From: Butyrivibrio sp. INlla16
GTDB lineage: Bacteria; Bacillota; Clostridia; Lachnospirales; Lachnospiraceae
Assembly (NCBI RefSeq): GCF_900104155.1
Contig: NZ_FMYB01000002.1
Location: 62,001 to 126,000, forward strand
Direction: 5' to 3'
Length of the DNA stretch: 64,000 nt
Shown: positions 61,291 through 64,000 of the stretch, piece by piece
How the letters are laid out: every line of letters begins with the position of its first letter
Numbering within the stretch: position 1 is the first letter of the stretch
Made by a program: the position numbers and the translations under genes
The notes under the pieces: model-generated
The model's input: the letters and a program-made list of their open reading frames with translations, nothing else
The model's database searches: none
Told to the model about the DNA's origin: nothing

Positions 61291-62574
61291 ATGAAAAAAG
61301 GGATAATTGCAGCGCTTGCATGCGCTCTGTTTATTACGGCAGTTCCGCTTACGGCAAAAGCCTGGACGGGAACTCCCATCAGGGGATACGACAATCAGGA
61401 AAATGCTACTCCTCTGACAAATGGTGAGGCTTATTTTGAAGAAGCCATCATTGAGGATAAGGGATATTACTACAAGTTCAACACAGGAGCTCAGGACGGA
61501 GTTAGTCTGGTGAGCCTTGAGTCCGTTGTTGAGAACAGCACAGCCAGCGGTCAGTTCACGGCTAAGATCCTTGACAGATATGGAAGCGTTATTTCTCAAC
61601 AGACAGTTGGCGGAGCAGGTGCCGCTTACAGAAATGATGCCGGCGGAAGAGCACTGGACATCATGTTCCCGCTTAACGGACTTGCTAAGAATGAATGGTA
61701 TTATATTTGCCTCAGCGCAAATGATGGCAACGCAAGTGCAAGCTATCCGATTACCAACAGACTTTGTGTTAAATTTGTTTCTTTCCTTCCTGCTGAGGGA
61801 TTTACCATGAAGCATGAAGGCAACAAGCTGAACTTTAGCTGGAGTAACATTCAGAAGGCAAATAACTACAGCACACTTAGTTCTTTTGACGGTTTCTGTC
61901 TTGAACTTTATGCAGATAATGTAACCAAGATCAAGGAAATTGGAAACGGCGGTGCTACATCATATTCACTTTCCACAACAGATCCCGATCTTTTAAGTCT
62001 CGGATATCCGGCAAAGGGCGTTCGCATAAGACTAGGCTGCATTCAGAAGTATCGTTCTGCTCTTGAGCATACAGTTACTACAACTAATTGTGTTTATTCC
62101 AACACCGTATTTGTTACGGAAGTAGTTAAGAAGAAGACAGCATCAGCAGTCTCAGATTATAAGTATGAAATTACAAGAGTTGCCGGTGACGGATCAGGAA
62201 CAGTTAAGCTTCTTGGTTTCACAAAGGCAAATAACAACATCAAGAAGGTGAAGATTGGTGCGACTGTAAATATTGATGGTACTACATACAAAGTCACCGA
62301 GATAGATGAAAAGGCATTTGCCGGTAATAAGAAGATTAAAACTGTAGAGATCGGCGATAATGTGACCAAGATTGGAACAAAGGCATTTGACAGTTGCACA
62401 AGCCTTAAGAAGATTACCTTCAGAACAAGAAATCTCAGTTCAGTCGGCAAAAATGCATTTACCAACATAAGCAAGAAGACTACAGTACTCAGCCCCGATT
62501 CAAAGCTTAGAAAGAAATACAAGAAGCTTCTTAAAAAGAAGATCGTCGGCGGCGTTAAGTACAAGATTATCTAA
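61291..62574 (+). CDS. Secreted protein with C-terminal BspA-type LRR
   Basis: 427 aa from ATG 61291 (GAGGTGAAAGG upstream; a longer frame from 61237 has no site). Signal peptide to about residue 24 (PLTAKAW), a beta-sandwich of pre-peptidase type (about 40-150), an FnIII-like segment (FSWSNIQKANNYS...), and BspA-type LRR (KAFAGNKKIKTVEIGDNVTKIGTKAFDSCTSLKKITF, about 355-395) with a lysine-rich tail. The LRR/tail block is clearly related to that of the protein at 9565-11010. Probably a surface protein. It lies just before thyA. Confidence 0.75.
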   Translation: MKKGIIAALACALFITAVPLTAKAWTGTPIRGYDNQENATPLTNGEAYFEEAIIEDKGYYYKFNTGAQDGVSLVSLESVVENSTASGQFTAKILDRYGSVISQQTVGGAGAAYRNDAGGRALDIMFPLNGLAKNEWYYICLSANDGNASASYPITNRLCVKFVSFLPAEGFTMKHEGNKLNFSWSNIQKANNYSTLSSFDGFCLELYADNVTKIKEIGNGGATSYSLSTTDPDLLSLGYPAKGVRIRLGCIQKYRSALEHTVTTTNCVYSNTVFVTEVVKKKTASAVSDYKYEITRVAGDGSGTVKLLGFTKANNNIKKVKIGATVNIDGTTYKVTEIDEKAFAGNKKIKTVEIGDNVTKIGTKAFDSCTSLKKITFRTRNLSSVGKNAFTNISKKTTVLSPDSKLRKKYKKLLKKKIVGGVKYKII

Positions 62575-62598
62575 GAACTGTTTTGTTCGGAGGATTCA

Positions 62599-63450
62599 AT
62601 GAGTAAAGCTGATGAGATTTTCATAAATATGTGCAAGGACATCCTTGAGAACGGTACCAGTACTGAGGGCGAGAAGGTTCGCCCTCACTGGGAGGATGGA
62701 ACGCCTGCATATACGATAAAAAAGTTCGGCGTGGTTAACCGCTACAATCTTGCAGAGGAGTTCCCGATAATGACTCTTCGCAAGACCGCGCTCAAGAGTG
62801 CAACGGATGAGATGCTCTGGATCTGGCAGCAGAAGTCCAACAATGTAAACGATCTGCACAGCCACATCTGGGATGAGTGGGCTGATGAAAACGGCTCAAT
62901 CGGTAAGGCCTACGGCTATCAGATGAGCGTTAAGCACAAGTATAAAGAGGGAATGTTTGATCAGGTTGACAGGGTTATCTATGACCTTAAGAACAATCCT
63001 TTTTCCAGAAGAATAATGACCAACATCTATGTGCACCAGGATCTGTCAGAGATGAACCTGTATCCCTGTGCCTACAGCATGACCTTCAATGTCACTCAGA
63101 AAAAGGGCGACGATAAGCTTACTTTGAATGCGATTCTGAATCAGCGTTCTCAGGATGTGCTGGCAGCAAACAACTGGAATGTTGTTCAGTACTCGGTTCT
63201 GGTTCATATGCTTGCGCAGGTCTGCGACATGAAGGTAGGTGAGCTTGTGCACGTGATCGCTGATGCTCACATCTATGACAGGCATGTGGATATTATCAAG
63301 GAACTTATAAAAAGAGAGCCGAAGCCTGCTCCGACTTTCAAGCTGAACCCCGATGTTCACGATTTTTATGAGTTCACAAGAAATGATGTCTCGCTTGAGA
63401 ACTACGAGGTGGCGGGCGAGCAGATCACGAATATACCGATAGCGATTTAA
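62599..63450 (+). CDS. thyA: Thymidylate synthase
   Basis: ThyA methylates dUMP with methylenetetrahydrofolate. The 283-aa protein has the catalytic Cys157 (NLYPCAYSMTF), the Arg quartet region FSRRIMTNIYV, NQRSQDVLAANNWNV and the HIYDRHV segment. The usual PPCH is YPCA here. The start ATG follows CGGAGG. The next gene, folA, starts 12 bases after the stop, restoring the tetrahydrofolate that ThyA oxidises. Confidence 0.95.
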   Translation: MSKADEIFINMCKDILENGTSTEGEKVRPHWEDGTPAYTIKKFGVVNRYNLAEEFPIMTLRKTALKSATDEMLWIWQQKSNNVNDLHSHIWDEWADENGSIGKAYGYQMSVKHKYKEGMFDQVDRVIYDLKNNPFSRRIMTNIYVHQDLSEMNLYPCAYSMTFNVTQKKGDDKLTLNAILNQRSQDVLAANNWNVVQYSVLVHMLAQVCDMKVGELVHVIADAHIYDRHVDIIKELIKREPKPAPTFKLNPDVHDFYEFTRNDVSLENYEVAGEQITNIPIAI

Positions 63451-63462
63451 GAGGAAAAATAC

Positions 63463-63951
63463 ATGAAAATGATTCTATCTGCCGACGAGCACTGGGGAAT
63501 CGGCAATAAGGGCCAGCTCCTTATCAGAATTCCCAACGACATGAAGAATTTCAGAGCAGAGACTATGGGCAAGGTACTGGTTTATGGAAGAAAGACACTA
63601 GAGACCTTCCCTGGGCAGCAGCCGCTTGAAGGAAGAAAGAATATTATTCTTTCAACCAATCCGAATTATGAAGTGAAAAATGCCACTGTGGTTCATGATC
63701 TTGATGAACTGAAGGATGCACTTGCAGAGTATGACACGGACATCGTGTATTGCATCGGCGGAGCGAAGGTATACGAAGAACTTCTTCCGATGACAGATAC
63801 CTGTATTGTTACCAAGATTGACAGGACCTTTGAGGCTGACCGTTTCTTCCCGAATCTCGATGAATCGGAGGAATGGGAACTTGTCGAGGAGAGCGAGGAA
63901 CAGGCGTATTTCGATACGACCTACACCTTCAGAACCTACAAGCGGAAGTAA
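63463..63951 (+). CDS. folA: Dihydrofolate reductase
   Basis: The 162-aa enzyme reduces dihydrofolate with NADPH. It begins MKMILSADEHWGIGNKGQLL, with the catalytic acid in IPNDMKNF (Asp27-type), KVLVYGRKTLETF, and the NADPH-binding CIGGAKVYEELL. Length is normal. It is the second gene of the thyA-folA unit, with AGAGG before its ATG. The last 49 bases of the window hold no further feature. Confidence 0.95.
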   Translation: MKMILSADEHWGIGNKGQLLIRIPNDMKNFRAETMGKVLVYGRKTLETFPGQQPLEGRKNIILSTNPNYEVKNATVVHDLDELKDALAEYDTDIVYCIGGAKVYEELLPMTDTCIVTKIDRTFEADRFFPNLDESEEWELVEESEEQAYFDTTYTFRTYKRK

Positions 63952-64000
63952 TATTTAAAAGAGCATATTGTAATGATAAGGACTCCCACGAATTTGTAAA

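Overview
The window looks like chromosome of a low-to-moderate GC Firmicute of the Lachnospiraceae, most like Butyrivibrio/Pseudobutyrivibrio. This is inferred from gene content: AGGAGG-type ribosome sites, TTG starts, L-box and c-di-GMP-I riboswitches, BspA-like and FnIII secreted proteins with lysine-rich C termini, BlaI/BlaR1-type genes, a YerC-type regulator, and recurring TGATATAAT extended -10 boxes. Most genes are on the plus strand in short transcription units with clear hairpin terminators.

Layout. 1-5.2 kb: the end of msrA, an HD-domain protein, cysK, a 58-aa small protein, then a lysine riboswitch driving dapA-dapB-hisA. 5.2-11.3 kb: two paralogous genes that fuse a degenerate GHKL-ATPase-like N-terminal domain to a dicarboxylate:cation symporter. 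The second copy is split by about 2.5 kb of foreign-looking DNA (glycosyltransferase fragment, group II intron relic, secreted LRR protein) bounded by a perfect 9-bp repeat. 11.3-20.9 kb: a chemoreceptor, cold-shock protein, YerC-type regulator, bactofilin with a degenerate M23 protein, SEC-C protein, thrS, a GT-C-like membrane protein and a secreted protein. Three copies of a 45-bp dispersed repeat lie here. 21-27.5 kb: an IS relic, a c-di-GMP-I riboswitch with terminator ahead of a large secreted Ig-like protein with a possible caspase-like domain, a lipoprotein, an SdpI-like protein and an HlyD-like adaptor. 27.5-33.5 kb: flavodoxin, trkA-trkH, preA-like gene, STAS protein. 33.6-34.5 kb: non-coding DNA made of nested inverted repeats. 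34.5-49.4 kb: a GH13 enzyme, TraX-like protein, hybrid histidine kinase, an amino-acid permease-histidine kinase fusion with a frameshift and a truncated end, a BlaI homologue lacking its DNA-binding domain followed by BlaR1, a six-unit 53-bp tandem array, and a LytS-type kinase with a SARP-like response regulator and lipoprotein. 49.4-64 kb: a frameshifted FnIII protein, CAP-domain protein, Ltp-like membrane protein, tRNA-Leu with possible integration scar and AT-rich pseudogene, an Rpn-type nuclease, NSS transporter, secreted protein, XRE/DUF2975 pair, beta-CASP metallo-hydrolase, another LRR secreted protein, and thyA-folA.

Housekeeping pathways visible are lysine/diaminopimelate synthesis under lysine control, cysteine synthesis, potassium uptake and thymidylate/folate metabolism. 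The rest is sensing and surface biology. The most unusual features are non-coding: a 233-bp four-module palindrome present twice, a roughly 774-bp element with 40-bp inverted ends, a 225-bp palindrome that ends a kinase gene, and the 53-bp phased hairpin array. There are also several gene-decay events whose junctions can be read directly. No CRISPR array, prophage or complete insertion sequence was found.
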